Below are positions 22,113-34,026 of a DNA stretch of 64,000 nucleotides, piece by piece. The position numbers and the translations under genes were made by a program. The notes under the pieces are model-generated. The model searched no databases. It was not told the origin of the DNA and saw only the letters and a list, made by a program, of their open reading frames with translations. Source of the stretch: Stomoxys calcitrans (lineage: Eukaryota > Arthropoda > Insecta > Diptera > Muscidae); NCBI RefSeq assembly GCF_963082655.1, contig NC_081552.1:182264571-182328570 (forward strand). Reading direction: 5' to 3'. Position 1 is the stretch's first letter; the number at the start of each line of letters is the position of its first letter.

Positions 22113-23408
22113 ATTTTTATACCCTCCACCATAGGATGGGGGGTATACTAATTTCGTCATTCTGTTTGTAACTACTCGAAATATTCGTCTGAGACCCCAT
22201 AAAGTATATATACTTTATGTCGATCTAGCCATGTCCGTCCGTCTGTCGAAAGCACGCTAACTTCCGAAGGAGTAAAGCTGGCCGCTTGAAACTTTGCACA
22301 AATACTTCTTATTAGTGTAGGTCGGTTGGTATTTTAAATAGGCCATATCGGTCGATGTTTTGATGTAGCTGCCATATAAACCGATCTTGGGTCTTAACTT
22401 CTTGAGCCTCTAGAGTGTGCAATTCTCATCCGATTGGAATGAAATTTTGCACGAAGTATTTTGTTATGATATTCAACAACTGTGCCAAGTATGTTTCAAA
22501 TCGGTCTATAACCTGATATAGCTGCCATATAAACCGATCTTGGGTCTTGACTTTTTGAGCCTCTAGAGTGCGCAATTCTTATCCGATTGGAATTAAATTT
22601 TGCACGACGTGTTTTGTTGTGATATCCAACAACTGTGCCAAGTATGGTTCAAATCGGTCCATAACCTGATATAGCTGCCATATAAACCGATCTTGGGTCT
22701 TGACTTCTTGAGCCTCTAGAGTGCGCAATTCTTATCCGATTGGAATGAAATTTTGCACGAAGTATTTTGTTATGATATCCAACAACTGTGCCAAATATGG
22801 TTCAAATCGGTTCATAACCTGATATAGCTGTCATATAAACCGATCTGCGGACTTGACTCTTGAGCTTCTAAAGGTCGCAATTCCTATCCGATTTGGCTGA
22901 AATTTTGCAAGACGTTTTTTATTGTTACTTTCAACAACTATGTCAAATAAGGTTCAAATCGGTTCATAACCTGATATAGCTGCCATATAAACCGATCTGG
23001 GATCTTGACTTCTTGAGCCTCTAGAGGTCGCAATTATAATCCGATTTGCCTGAAATTTTGTACGACGGATTCACTCATGACCATCAACATACGTGTTTAT
23101 TAAAGTCTGAATCGGTCTATAGCCCGATAAAGCTCCCATATAAATCGATCTATCTATTTTACTTCTTGAGCCCCAAAGGGCGCAATTCTTATTCGAATTG
23201 GCTGACATTTTACACAGGTCTCCAACATATAATTTAATTGTGGTCCAAACCGGACCATATCTTGATATCGCTCTAATAGCAGAGCAAATCTTTTCTTATA
23301 TCCTTTTTTGCCTAAGAAGAGATGCCGGGAAAAGAACTCGACAAATGCGATGGTGGAGGGTATATAAGATTCGGCCCGGCCGAACTTAGCACGCTTTTAC
23401 TTGTTGAC
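22113..23408 (-). repeat. Family A DINE-like repeat, full length
   Basis: Starts 'tttttataccctccaccataggatgggg', with a GTCY segment (about 22230-22245) and six internal units, three of them very similar to one another ('cttgggtcttgacttcttgagcctctagagtgcgcaattcttatccgat'). It closes with 'ggtggagggtatataagattcggcccggccgaacttagcacgcttttacttgtt'. One of the best-preserved copies. Confidence 0.88.
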
Positions 23409-25852
23409 ATTCCCTCTGATTCCTTGAGATAGGGGGCCCAAAAAGCGACGATTGACTCATGCTTTAAAATAAGGGCTGGAAAGGCTTAATGGCATAACTT
23501 CTAAATGTTTCTCGGATTAATAGACAAGAACACCTGGTTTTTCTAAACATGACCTACTGTTTCTAACATATAACTACGTCATGACCTATCAAGACAACAG
23601 AATTACCTACCGCGATTTTAAGAAAATAAACTACAATTTACTGAATCACCTTACTGATGAAGTACCGTGGGACTCAATTTATCATTTTGACTCTGCGGAT
23701 GAACAAACATCATTTGTTCAAAATCATATCTGTTCAATATACAATCGATGTGTTCCAGAGAAAACAATAACAATTAAATATTCACAACCACCTTGGTTTA
23801 ACCAGCGAATAAAAACTTTGATTGATGAAAGAAACTTTTCATATAGACGTTGGAAACGTTTTAGAACCTCACAACTACATGAACATTTTAAAAATGCTAG
23901 AAGAGCTGTTGGAAAGTGTATAACTGAGGCAAAGACATTGTATTTTCATAATAAATTTCAGAATGCTGTTAATAGTCGCTCTAAATGGAATGAGATACGA
24001 AAAATTGGCGTTGGAGAAAAACGCAATACTCAGCTGGAACCCAACATGAACAGAAATGAACTAAATGAGAATTTTGTTTCAATAAACACTGTCTATCCTA
24101 CTGAAAATATATATGAAAATATGTGCATGGTAGCTGTTGAAAATCCTTTTTCCTTTCGCTGTGTAAATGAAACTGAGGTTCTACACAGCATTCTGTCCAT
24201 TAAATCTAATGCGATCGGAACTGATGAAATAAATCCACGATTTATTAAAATAATTGTGCCAAAGATTCTGCCATATTTAACATATATATTTAACACTGTT
24301 CTAACTAAATCCACTTTTCCGCTTGAATGGAAACATGCAAAAATTGTACCTATTCGCAAATCAAAAAATGAGTACCGTCCCATCGCCATTTTACCATACC
24401 TGTCTAAAGCACTGGAACGCATAATGGCTAACCAAATTGAGCATTTTCTGAAATCTGAAAATTTGTTATCTAACTGGCAATCTGGATTTAGAAAGAAAAG
24501 AAGTTGTACCACTGTTCTGATTGATGTAATTGAAAACCTTCGTCAAAGTATGGATAACGGAATGATATCCTTTCTCCTTCTTTTGGATCACAGTAAGGCC
24601 TTTGACACTGTAAACCATAATATTCTTGTCCTAAAACTTATGAAATTATTTAATTTCTCCGAGACGTCTTGCAAGCTGATATCATCATATTTGACGCAAA
24701 GATCGCAGTCTGTTTTTTATAACAATAGTTGGTCTAACTCTCTGAATGTCCTTAAAGGAGTACCTCAAGGTTCTATCCTTGGCCCTCTTTTATTTTCCAT
24801 GTATATAAATGATCTGCCTGATGTGCCTGCAACATCTAAAATCCAAATGTATGCTGACGATGTCCAACTTTACACATACTGCAAACTGAAAGATATCCAA
24901 ACCTGTGTGTCTAACATAAATATTGATTTAGACTTAATACATTGTTGGGCTGTTAATAATGCATTATGTTTAAATCCATCCAAAACCAAACTGATTCTGA
25001 TAAGTAAAAGAAATGTGACAATAACTGATGATCTCGTTGTGAAAATTGGTAACTCTGTAGTGAATCTTGTACAAGTAGCCACAAATTTAGGATTGACTTT
25101 TAATTCAACCCTAACGTGGACAAATCACATTAATGCAACAGTTGGCAAAGTACGTGGGATGCTGCGAAATTTATGGACTGTTCGCTTGTCAACTCCTTTT
25201 CACATCCGAATGTTACTTGCAAAAAGTTATTTAATTCCCACACTGTTATATGGATGCGAGATATTTGCGAATTGTGATGCAGACACCAGTAGAAAGCTTA
25301 ATGTTGCTTACAATGATATTGCAAGATATGTGTTTAACAAAAGTCGACAAGCTCGTATATCACAATTTACATACCAAATATTTAACTTAACTTTTTCAAA
25401 CTTACTGAATGTCAGATGTCTACTTCTTCTGCACAAGGTAATCTACACAAAAGAACCTGAATACCTACACAAACATCTGAAATTCGCCAGGTCCAACCGT
25501 GGCCTAAAACTCATTCAACCACGATTTGCCACACAAACCTCTGAACGACAGTACATTGTACATAGTACGCGTCTCTGGAACAACCTACCTCCCAACATAC
25601 AGAGCATAAGCAATGCAACTTCATTCAAAAATGAGCTATTTAAATTTTTTAAATGAACTACGAATTATTTTTCTTTAAATGTCCTTAATATTTACTACTA
25701 TAATTTAAAATGTTAAGATTAGTTAATATCCTTTTAAAAAGAATAATCATTATTTTATATACTCTATTGCGAATCAGCACATTAACATATAAGATATAAT
25801 CTTGTTGTGCTGGTGTTACACTCAATAAACAAACAAACAAACAAACAAACAG
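23409..25852 (+). mobile_element. N3 non-LTR retrotransposon, 5'-truncated, intact RT
   Basis: The recognisable element starts at about 23524: PGFSKHDLLFLTYNY is the end of the endonuclease domain in frame with the RT. It continues through a 691-codon frame and a 170-bp 3' untranslated region to a tail of four-base AAAC repeats (about 25826-25852). The 5' half (most of the endonuclease) is missing; 23409-23523 is unassigned. The relative at 59.2-61.9 kb shows what the missing part looks like. It looks like a young insertion because the long frame is unbroken. Confidence 0.8.
23581..25656 (+). CDS. N3 reverse transcriptase, uninterrupted 691 codons
   Basis: RNA-directed DNA polymerase of a non-LTR retrotransposon. 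Visible blocks: linker PPWFNQRIK (about residue 81), palm entry SNAIGTDEINPRFIK, YRPIAILPYLSKALE, QSGFRKKRS, LDHSKAFDTVNH (about 336-347), GVPQGSILGPLLF (about 393), catalytic YADD (424-427), LNPSKTK and a C-terminal SxRLWNNLPPNIQ end. No RNase H and no cysteine finger. The motif wording (GVPQGSILGPLLFxMYINDLP) is closer to CR1/L2-type than to jockey-type elements; the clade is inference. The Met at 23581 is an internal residue of the ancestral frame, since endonuclease sequence continues in frame to 23524 where a stop occurs. The protein is therefore a fragment of a larger EN-RT protein and would lack target-cutting activity. Confidence 0.85.
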   Translation: MTYQDNRITYRDFKKINYNLLNHLTDEVPWDSIYHFDSADEQTSFVQNHICSIYNRCVPEKTITIKYSQPPWFNQRIKTLIDERNFSYRRWKRFRTSQLHEHFKNARRAVGKCITEAKTLYFHNKFQNAVNSRSKWNEIRKIGVGEKRNTQLEPNMNRNELNENFVSINTVYPTENIYENMCMVAVENPFSFRCVNETEVLHSILSIKSNAIGTDEINPRFIKIIVPKILPYLTYIFNTVLTKSTFPLEWKHAKIVPIRKSKNEYRPIAILPYLSKALERIMANQIEHFLKSENLLSNWQSGFRKKRSCTTVLIDVIENLRQSMDNGMISFLLLLDHSKAFDTVNHNILVLKLMKLFNFSETSCKLISSYLTQRSQSVFYNNSWSNSLNVLKGVPQGSILGPLLFSMYINDLPDVPATSKIQMYADDVQLYTYCKLKDIQTCVSNINIDLDLIHCWAVNNALCLNPSKTKLILISKRNVTITDDLVVKIGNSVVNLVQVATNLGLTFNSTLTWTNHINATVGKVRGMLRNLWTVRLSTPFHIRMLLAKSYLIPTLLYGCEIFANCDADTSRKLNVAYNDIARYVFNKSRQARISQFTYQIFNLTFSNLLNVRCLLLLHKVIYTKEPEYLHKHLKFARSNRGLKLIQPRFATQTSERQYIVHSTRLWNNLPPNIQSISNATSFKNELFKFFK

Positions 25853-27117
25853 AAGTTCCGATTTAGGCTTTCATATCTTTGAATTGCATAAAAGTATTCC
25901 AGGTAGTTAGGATTGAGTGCAGATGTGGTTATCTATTAATGCACTTGACTGTTTCTGTGTAAACAAATTATTTTCCCCTTTTGTATATGTTGCTGAAATC
26001 ACTGTGTGAGTCCAGAATAAAATATGCGTCAAAGTCACAAAACATGCATAGAATTTGTAGTGGCATTTTATATTGTTATGCATTCATTGTGAACAAATCT
26101 CGCATTTCCTCCATGGCAACATTTCCATGGATGCCCCCTAGAGAACAATTTTTTGTTTCTTTCTCTATCTTTATGAATTTTTTGTGAACGAAAGAAAAAA
26201 TATTTTTTTTTTATTTTGTATTTATAAAAATATCCGTTTTTTATGTCACTGAGAACTGACACTGACACACTTCATAAAAATTTTACTTCAAGTATTTTCC
26301 ATATGAACAGATTTGCCACTGTCGAGATGTCGAGATATTGTTACAATTGCAACACTAACATATTTTAATGTTATTGTACATCGCATGCATATCTGCCCAC
26401 ACAAACAAAGAAAGAAATATGCAAATAAAGTTATAAAGTGGAATGAAAAATCCAATATTATTTATTGTACTAATTCAGTGCCCCAGCAAGCCATTCACTA
26501 CATTTTATACCATAGAGAATATATACTTTTAGCTTGATATGTTTTAGAAATGTTTGTATATTTTTATGAAAATGTTATGAATTGAATTTTGTAACTCTAT
26601 GGTAGATACATTCGAGGTCTCTATGCTATGGAGGATACTCCACACCAATTACGGTAGGGGATGTATTCAGAAGTCAGAGAACGAATATACAATGTCTTGC
26701 AAGGAAACAATAGGACTACTCTGGGAACAACGTAACACCGAAAGAAGTCATCACTGATGAACAGTGATGACAGTCATCACTGGGCGACCGACAACTTTAA
26801 ATAGCCAGGCCCTGATACAGTACCATCGATCGATCTAAAAGCTAAGTCCAAATATACTCTGTTGGCATCAGCACACAGAGTGTAACAAAACCCTATAAGG
26901 ACTTCAGATAATTTGATCAAAATTTTCGAAGGCTTTCATTTCAGACATCAGTCATAACTCCTGGGTATAATTGGGATGAAGGCGAGCGGGAGTATAACAA
27001 AAACTGGCAAATCAGCCGGTTGGGGGGCTCTAATCCTTTCCCTATTATATACTGTTTATGATCACAATAATATTTAATACTTACTAGTTTAAACCCTTTA
27101 TTTTGAGAGAGAAAAAA
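25853..27117. other. Unassigned AT-rich intronic stretch
   Basis: No recognised gene or repeat in about 1.26 kb. A short A-tract at 27110-27120 leads into the next family A head. Confidence 0.5.
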
Positions 27118-28660
27118 AAACAAGTAAAAGCGTGCTAAATTCGGCCGATCCGAAACATATATACCCTCCACCACGGATCGCATTTGTCAAGTTCCGATAT
27201 GGACCGTACTTGTCATGCCATACAAGTCATAGAAAATTTCAGGCAAATTGAATACTAATTCCGCCTTCAGGAGGCTGAGAAAGTCAAATTGGGAGATCGG
27301 TTTATATGGCAGCTATATCAGGATATAGACTAATTTAGACCATACTTAACACGGTTGTTGGAAGTCATAACAAAACACCTCACGCAATATTTCAGCTCAA
27401 TCGGCGAAGAATTGCGCCCTCTAGGAGCTCGAGAAGTGTAATCGAGAGATCGGTTTATGTGGTGGGTATATTAGGTTATAGACCGATTTAGATCACGCTT
27501 GTAGGTCGTACCAAAACGACATATGCAAATTTCAACCAAATTATATAACATTTGTGCCGTCTAGAGGCTAAAGAATCCTAATCGGGAGATCGGTTTATGT
27601 GGCAACTATATCAGGATATGGACTGACTTAGACCTCACCAAAACGACATATGCAAATTTTCAACCAAATTATATAACAATTGCACCCTCTAGAGGCTAAA
27701 GAATCCTAATCGGGAGATCGGTTTATATGGCAGCTATATCAGGATATGGACTGACTTAGACCTCACTTAACATAGTTATTGGAAGTCATACCAAAACGAC
27801 ATATGCAAATTTTCAACCAAATTATATAACAATTGCACCCTCTAGAGGCTAAAGAATCCTAATCGGGAGATCGGTTTATTTGGCAACTATATCAGGATAT
27901 GGACTGGCTTAGACCTCACTTAACACTGTTGTTGGAAGTCATACCGAAACGATATGTGCAAAATTCCAGCTCAATCGGCAAAGAATTGCGCCCTCTAGAA
28001 GCTCAAGAAGTGTAATCTGGAGATCGGTTTATATGGCGGTTAAATCTGATTATAGACGGTTTTAGACCATAATTAAAACAGTTATTGGAAGTCATACCGA
28101 AACGACATATGCCAAATTTCAACCAAATTATATAACAATTGCGCCCTCTAGAGGCTCAAGAAGCCTAATCAGGAGATCGGTTTATATGGCAGCTATATCA
28201 GTATATGGACTGACTTAGACCATACGTAACACAGCGGTTCGAAGTCATAACAAAACAACATGTTCAAAAATTCAGCCAAATCGGATAAGAATTGCGCCCT
28301 CTAGAAGCTAAAGATGTCTAATCATGAAGAACACTTCATGCAAAAATAAGATTTGCACCCTCTAAAAGCTCAAGAGTCCAAAATCCAAGATCGGTTTATA
28401 CGGCAGCTATATCAAAATATGGACCGATTTGGCTGATTTACAATCCCTACCGACCTACACTTATAGAAAGCATTTATGCAAAACTTCAAGCGCCTAACTT
28501 TACTCCTTCGAAAGTAAGCTTGATTTCGTCAGACGGACGGACATAGCTAGATCAACTTAAAATATCATGACGATCAAGAATATATATACTTTATGGGGTC
28601 TCAGACGAATAATTCGAGGTGTTACAAACGGAATAACGAAATTAGTATACCCCCTTCCAA
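27118..28660 (+). repeat. Family A DINE-like repeat, full length
   Basis: Head 'aaacaagtaaaagcgtgctaa', mutated palindrome 'ttcggccgatccgaa' and 'ataccctccaccacgg'. About eight internal units follow, with 'taatcgggagatcggttt' starts at 27708, 27861, 28013 and 28167 (intervals 152-154 bp) and one shortened 128-bp unit (27580-27707). The 3' domain ends at 'gaaattagtatacccccttcc'. The next copy begins with no gap. Confidence 0.88.
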
Positions 28661-29410
28661 AAACAAGTAAAAGCATGCTAAGTTCGACCGGGCCGAATCT
28701 TGGGAACCCACCACCATGGATTCTGCTAAATGTATACAAAATAAATGTAGTTAAAGGGCATAATTTTATTCTACGTACAAAACTTCTGTCAAACCAGCAA
28801 AAATTAAAGCTTCTAGGAATCGATCAAAGATAATCGAGAGACCGGTTAACATCGGAGCTATATCAGGTTATTGACTGATTTGGACCGTATATGGCACAGT
28901 TGTTGGAAGTCGTAACAGAACACCGCATGCAAAATCCGACAAATATGGCTGCTTGTAAGGACTCAAGATGTCAAATCGGGATATCGGTTTATATGGAAGC
29001 CATATCAGGCTATAGACCTATATGGACCGTACTCAGCACAGTTATTGAAAGACATAACAGATCATTATGTACCAAAATTTCTGCCAAATCGGAAAAAAAT
29101 TACGGCTTTCACGGGCTTAAGATGACAAACCGGGAGATCGGTTTATATGGAAGCTATACCTAAATCCGAACCGATATGGCCTATTTGCAAACCCCAACGA
29201 CCTACATCAATAATGAGTATCTGTGAAAAATTTCAAGCGGCTAGCTTTACACGTTCGACCGCTATCGTGATTTCGACAGACGAACATAGCTAGATCGACT
29301 CAGGGCGTCGAGGCGATCAAGAATATATATACTTTATGGGATCTTAGACGGAGTGTTACCAACGGAATGACTAGATTAGCATGCCCTCATCCTACGGTGG
29401 TGGGCATAAA
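28661..29410 (+). repeat. Family A DINE-like repeat, tandem to previous copy
   Basis: Head 'aaaacaagtaaaagcatgctaagttcgaccgggccgaa', then 'cccaccaccatggattctgct', three internal units, the 3' AT-rich block and the closing 'cctacggtggtgggcataaaaa'. It follows the 27118 copy directly, in the same orientation. Confidence 0.85.
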
Positions 29411-29414
29411 AATC

Positions 29415-31530
29415 AATTTGTGTTTGTTTGTTGGTTTGTTTGTTTGTCTGTTCCGTATAGACTCAAAAACGGCTAAAACGATTTTCTTGAAATTTTCACA
29501 GATGCATAATGATGACGTGATGAAAATAGGATACTACATTTTTTGATATCTGAAGGGGGCGTCCCCTCCCCCTTACCACAATTTTCAAAAACGCCAGATC
29601 TCGGAGATAGGTGGGGCGATTAAAGCGAAATTTTGTGTGCTCTCTTTTAGTAATCTAAAACCAAAACCCCACCCCTAAAACCCACCAAATAAATTTATAG
29701 ACCAATCACGACAATATGGAACTCAAATGAAAGGTATTTGAAAGTGCAAAACGAATCTGATATATTTACAAATATGGAGTCAAGTGTTTGGGGGGCCGCC
29801 CTACACCCAAAAACACTCCTAAATCGGACATATTTACCGACCATGGCAATACGGGGCTCAAATAAATGATATTTGGAAGTAGGGCACGAAATTGATATCC
29901 ACTTTCGGTACCAAGTGTTTGGGGGGTCCTCCCCTTCCATAAACAGGACTTATTAAATGGCAATGACAAAATTAGGGGATTTAATTAAAAGGTATTTGAG
30001 AGTTGAATACGAATCTGATATCCAAATGTGGAGCCTAGTGTTTTGGGTGAACGCCCTTCCCCAAAGAGGACAAATTTACCGATTATAGCAAGGAGTAGAG
30101 AACGAATCTGATATCAACATCGGTAAAAAGTGTTTATAGGGCCGCCCCTTCCCAAAGCTCCCCCAAGAGAGGACAAGTATACAGACCATAACAAAATGGA
30201 GCTCAAATAAAAGGCAGTTTAGGGTAGAATACGAATCTAATATATAGTTTCATGACCAAGTCACCGAGTAGCCTCCCCAACCCCCATACCGGACGCGTTT
30301 GCTGTCCACGGAAATATGGGGCTCAAAGGTTTTTGGTATTTGGGAGTAGAGTAGGAATCTGATATCAGCATTCGGCCCTGTCTAGGAACGTCTCACCTCC
30401 ATAACAACCTCCAAGTAGGACGTATTTGCACACCATAACAATTTGTGGCTCAAAGAGAGTGGAGCACAATGTGAATAGTTTTTATGACCCACCCCACAAA
30501 CCGGCCATATTTACAGATTATTGCAATAAGGTATTTGAAATTAGAAAACCAATTTGATTTCCTTTCTTGGCAAGTGTTTGGGGAACGCCTCATCCCCATG
30601 GGTTTCAAACAAATTATATTTGAGAGTAGAATACGATGCTAATATTTTTTCATGGCTAAGTATTTGAGGGACCACCTCACTGTCCAAAACACCCCTAAAT
30701 CATACATATTTATCGACCATGGCAATATGGGGCTCAAATGAAAGATATTGGGGATTAGAGTACGAAATTGATACCAACTCTCAGAACCAAGTTTTTTGGG
30801 GTCCACCACTTCCCCGAAAGACCCCCCAAACAGGACTTACTTACTGGCTATGGTAATATGGGGTTCAAATAAAAGAAATTTGGGAATAGAATACGAATCT
30901 GGCATCCAAATGTGGGTCCAAGTATTTGCGAGACCCCTCATCCCATAAATCAATGGCAATATAAGGTTTAAATAAGTGCTATTGGAGAGTAGACCATGAT
31001 GCTGAAAGTTTTTCGGAGCTAAGTGTCTGGGCGATCACCCCACCCCCACAAAAACGCCTAATCGGAGATACATATTTACCGACCATGGCAATATGGGGCT
31101 CAAATAAAAGGTATTTGAGAGTAGAGCACGAAATTGATATTCACTTTCGGGACCAGGGGGTCAACACCACCCCCTATCCCACAAACCACCACCTTGGGAT
31201 CCTTCCCACTCCCAAAATCCCCATGAGAGAGTATCAAATATTTTATTTTTTTTTTTCATTGGAGTGGAGTACATCTAACAACCAATTTTAGATGACCCTT
31301 AACCCTACGACCGAATTCATAGATCATATGGAATTCAAATATAGGTATTTATAATGTTGTACTGTTAGTCAAGCGATATACACATGCCATTTCAGGGTAT
31401 TTCACTAAAAGCTCTTTAATAGTAGAAAATAAATATTCAACGTATAATTTTGCTCCATATAATGTAAAAGAAAGCGCAGCGGAGCGGCCCCGGTTTGGCT
31501 GTCCGTCTGTCTGTCTGTAGAACTTTATTT
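29415..31530 (+). repeat. Family D long repeat with ~135-bp tandem units
   Basis: Starts with a GTTT-rich tract (29417-29450) and 'ctgttccgtatagactcaaaaacggc', followed by about a dozen diverged units ('gcaatatggggctcaaat', 'ggtatttgagagtagaa', 'caagtgtttggggg'). Clear unit starts such as 29712 and 29847 are 135 bp apart. It ends near 'aaagcgcagcggagcggccccggtttgg' with GTCY repeats (gtccgtctgtctgtctg, 31500-31517). It differs from families A-C in sequence and period. Also DINE-like in plan; the origin is inference. Confidence 0.7.
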
Positions 31531-32135
31531 ATTCCGGCATTAGCTTACAACGATTTTCATAAATATTTATAAATTTTTTTATTAGTAGAGCAATTGTTTC
31601 AAGCGGTTGTTGCCTTTCATTTGCAGCAGCGTGGCAGCATTCAATTTAGGATGCATAATTTATGCACTTAATTGACTTGCAACAACATTGTGGTTTATCA
31701 CTTCAGAGAGCACTGAAAATTGGAACACTTTCACACATAAAAAAAACTGCACACAAGCATTTTATAAAACAAATGGCATCGGCAAAAAGTCAATACTAAT
31801 TAAAATATCCAATTGTTTGCATATTTCTCTTTTTTATTTGAACCTCTGAGTCCTTGATTGCAATTAATTTTTAATTCCACATACATACACACGTACATAC
31901 TTGGTATCATCCAGACATTAAAACTTTTCATATGGTTCATTTACATTTTTGGTCTAAAAAAAGTTTAGGATTTTTAATTTCATAATAAATGAATTTTGTT
32001 TAACTTTCACATGGACAAATGCAGAATCTACAGTTGCAAATTGTAGTCAGCTAGGATTATATTGGAAGTCCACAATTAGATTCACTATTAATTCCATATA
32101 ACATTAATAAAAGAAGCAACAAGAAAAACTAGATA
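31531..32135. other. AT-rich non-coding stretch
   Basis: Nothing recognised. Confidence 0.5.
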
Positions 32136-33192
32136 GGTTTAAACAAATAAAAGCGTGCTTAGTTCGGCTGGGCCGAATTTTACATACCCCCCACCATGGA
32201 TCGCATTTGTCATGTTCTTTGCCCGATATCACTTTATAGGCGAACAAAGGATATTGGATAAGAATTTTCATGCTGTTGGAGCTATACCAAGTTATGAATC
32301 GATTGGGGCCATACTTGGTTTGGCTGTTGAAAACAAAACAAGTAAAAGCGTGCTAAGTTCGGCCGGGCGTACACAATTTCAGGAAAATCGGATAATCATT
32401 GCGACCTCTACAGGCTCAAGAAGTCAAGATCCCAGATCGGTTTATATGGCAGCTATATCCGGTTATGAACCGATTTGAACCATACTTGGCACAGTTGTTG
32501 GATATCATAACAAAACACGTCGTGCCAAAATTCATTCAAATCGGATAAGAATTGCGCCCTCTAGAAAGTCAAGAAGTCAAGAGCCAAGATCGGTTTATAT
32601 GACAGCTATATCAGGTTATGGACCGATTCGAACCATACTTGGCACAGTTGTTGGGTATCATAACAAAACTCGTCGTGCGAAACTTCATTCCAATCGGATA
32701 AGAATTGCGCACTCTAGAGGCTCAAGAAGTCAAGACCCAAGATCGGTTTATATGGCAGCTATATCAAAACATGGACCCATTTGAACTATATTTGACACAG
32801 TTTTTGGATATCATAACAAAACACGTCGTGCAAAATTTCATTCCAATCGAATGAGAATTGCGCACTCTAGAGGCTCAAGAAGTCAAGACCCAAGATCGGT
32901 TTATATGGCAGCTATATCAAAACATGAACCGATATGGCCCATTTACAATACCAACCGACCTACACTAATAAGAAGTATTTGTGCAAAATTTCAAGCGGCT
33001 AGCTTTACTCCTTCGGAAGTTAGCGTGCTTTCGGACGGACAGACGGACGGACATGGCTAGATCGACATAAAATGTGGCGACGATCAGGAATATATATACT
33101 TTATGGGGTCTCAGACGAATATTTCGAGTAGTTACAAACAGAATGACGAAATTAGTATACCCCCCATCCTATGGTGGAGGGTATAAAAAACG
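32136..33192 (+). repeat. Family A DINE-like repeat with a second head inside
   Basis: Head 'aaacaaataaaagcgtgcttagttcggctgggccgaa' at about 32138. At 32335 a second head ('aaaacaagtaaaagcgtgctaagttcggccgggcg') restarts the element, so one copy has inserted in or recombined with another. Three well-conserved units and the complete 3' domain follow (GTCY-type segment about 33030-33050), ending 'cctatggtggagggtataaaaaa'. Confidence 0.85.
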
Positions 33193-33262
33193 CCCTTCAA
33201 CTAAAGTTATTTTGTATAAATTTTTAGCAGATTCCATGGTGGTGGGTTCCCCAGATTCTTGT
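33193..33262 (-). repeat. Family A head fragment
   Basis: 'cttcaactaaagttattttg' to 'agcagattccatggtggtgggttcccc' is the reverse complement of the segment just inside the head of the 28661 and 37326 copies. Confidence 0.65.
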
Positions 33263-33390
33263 TTTCCAATTCAATTTATTTGAAATTTGATGTTCGCAGG
33301 AAATTTCGGTAAACCCATAGAAATCTTATTCGAAATTTTATATTTATTGAAAATTTACTCGAATTTTGATTTGTTAAATTTTAATTTAAT

Positions 33391-33990
33391 TCGATCATTC
33401 AGCTCGTCTCAAAAGAGAAACAAACAAAAATTGTAAAATTTAATGATGATAAAATTTAATGAAAAAAAAAACTTGAAAATTAAAAATTCGGCAGAGCCCG
33501 GCCAAGATTCGAACCTGGGACCACGGAGCAACGGCGAGAGCCATTGCCGTTGGCTTAGCGTTCAAAGCCATCACTACAACTTCCAACAGATGCACAAAAT
33601 CATGTGTGGTACGGAAGAAAGTGTAATTTACCACGGACAGAATGTCTGCCATTACACAAAAATAAATGCATTGGAAAAAGGTACAGCTAATAAGCAGGGT
33701 TGTCGAGCTTGGTTCATGTGGTAATTTTATCACAGATGCGTTTTCGCAATTAAATACGATTTAAATACAACATACCAACGCACGGCCCTTGAGGCCATCA
33801 CACCTGATATGGTTGAAAAGTCTTCTAACCAAAGACGAAACGCGTCCCATAGTGGTTGGTGTATGTTGCTACCTTAGGTTTTCCTTTTCCATTTGCATCT
33901 TCGATCATTCAGCTCGCCTCGAAAGAGAAACAAACAAAAATTGTAAAATTTAATGATCTCGCCCTAACAGGCAAAAAAAAACTTGAAAAA
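33391..33990. repeat. 510-bp-spaced direct repeats around a tRNA-like segment
   Basis: A ~57-bp sequence beginning 'tcgatcattcagctcg' occurs at 33391 and again at 33901 with about two mismatches. Both are followed by an A-tract plus 'cttgaaaa'. Between them lie a tRNA-like segment (33487-33575, minus) and an imperfect 12-bp inverted repeat ('caacataccaac' 33768-33779 with 'gttggtgtatgttg' 33855-33868). Either a tandem duplication or a mobile element with long flanking repeats. Confidence 0.6.
33487..33575 (-). other. tRNA-like segment with B box
   Basis: On the minus strand, 'CCCAGGTTCGAATCTTGGCC' is a good tRNA T-arm/B box. Upstream, 'CAACGGC...GCCGTTG' forms a 7-bp stem where an anticodon or variable arm would be. 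A canonical A box and acceptor-stem pairing were not found by eye, so this is more likely a SINE head or tRNA pseudogene than a functional tRNA. Confidence 0.4.
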
Positions 33991-34026
33991 TTTAATTTTT
34001 TGTTTAATTGCTCCCCAAATTAAATA

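Noticed and set aside
21614..22171. 185-codon open frame with a CA-rich, His/Thr/Lys-rich translation
   Set aside because: No domain; its end runs through an N1 scrap and into a family A repeat, so it is a chance frame.
24093..24512. 139-codon frame antisense to the intact RT
   Set aside because: Shadow of the 691-codon RT frame.
25826..25852. AAAC microsatellite as an independent repeat
   Set aside because: Its position directly after the RT 3' untranslated region makes it the tail of the N3 element.
27118..28660. Regularly spaced repeats resembling a CRISPR array
   Set aside because: Units are contiguous ~152-bp tandem repeats without unique spacers, in an insect intron; they belong to a DINE-like element.
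33487..33575. Functional tRNA gene
   Set aside because: Good B box, but no convincing A box or paired acceptor stem by eye; listed only as a tRNA-like segment.
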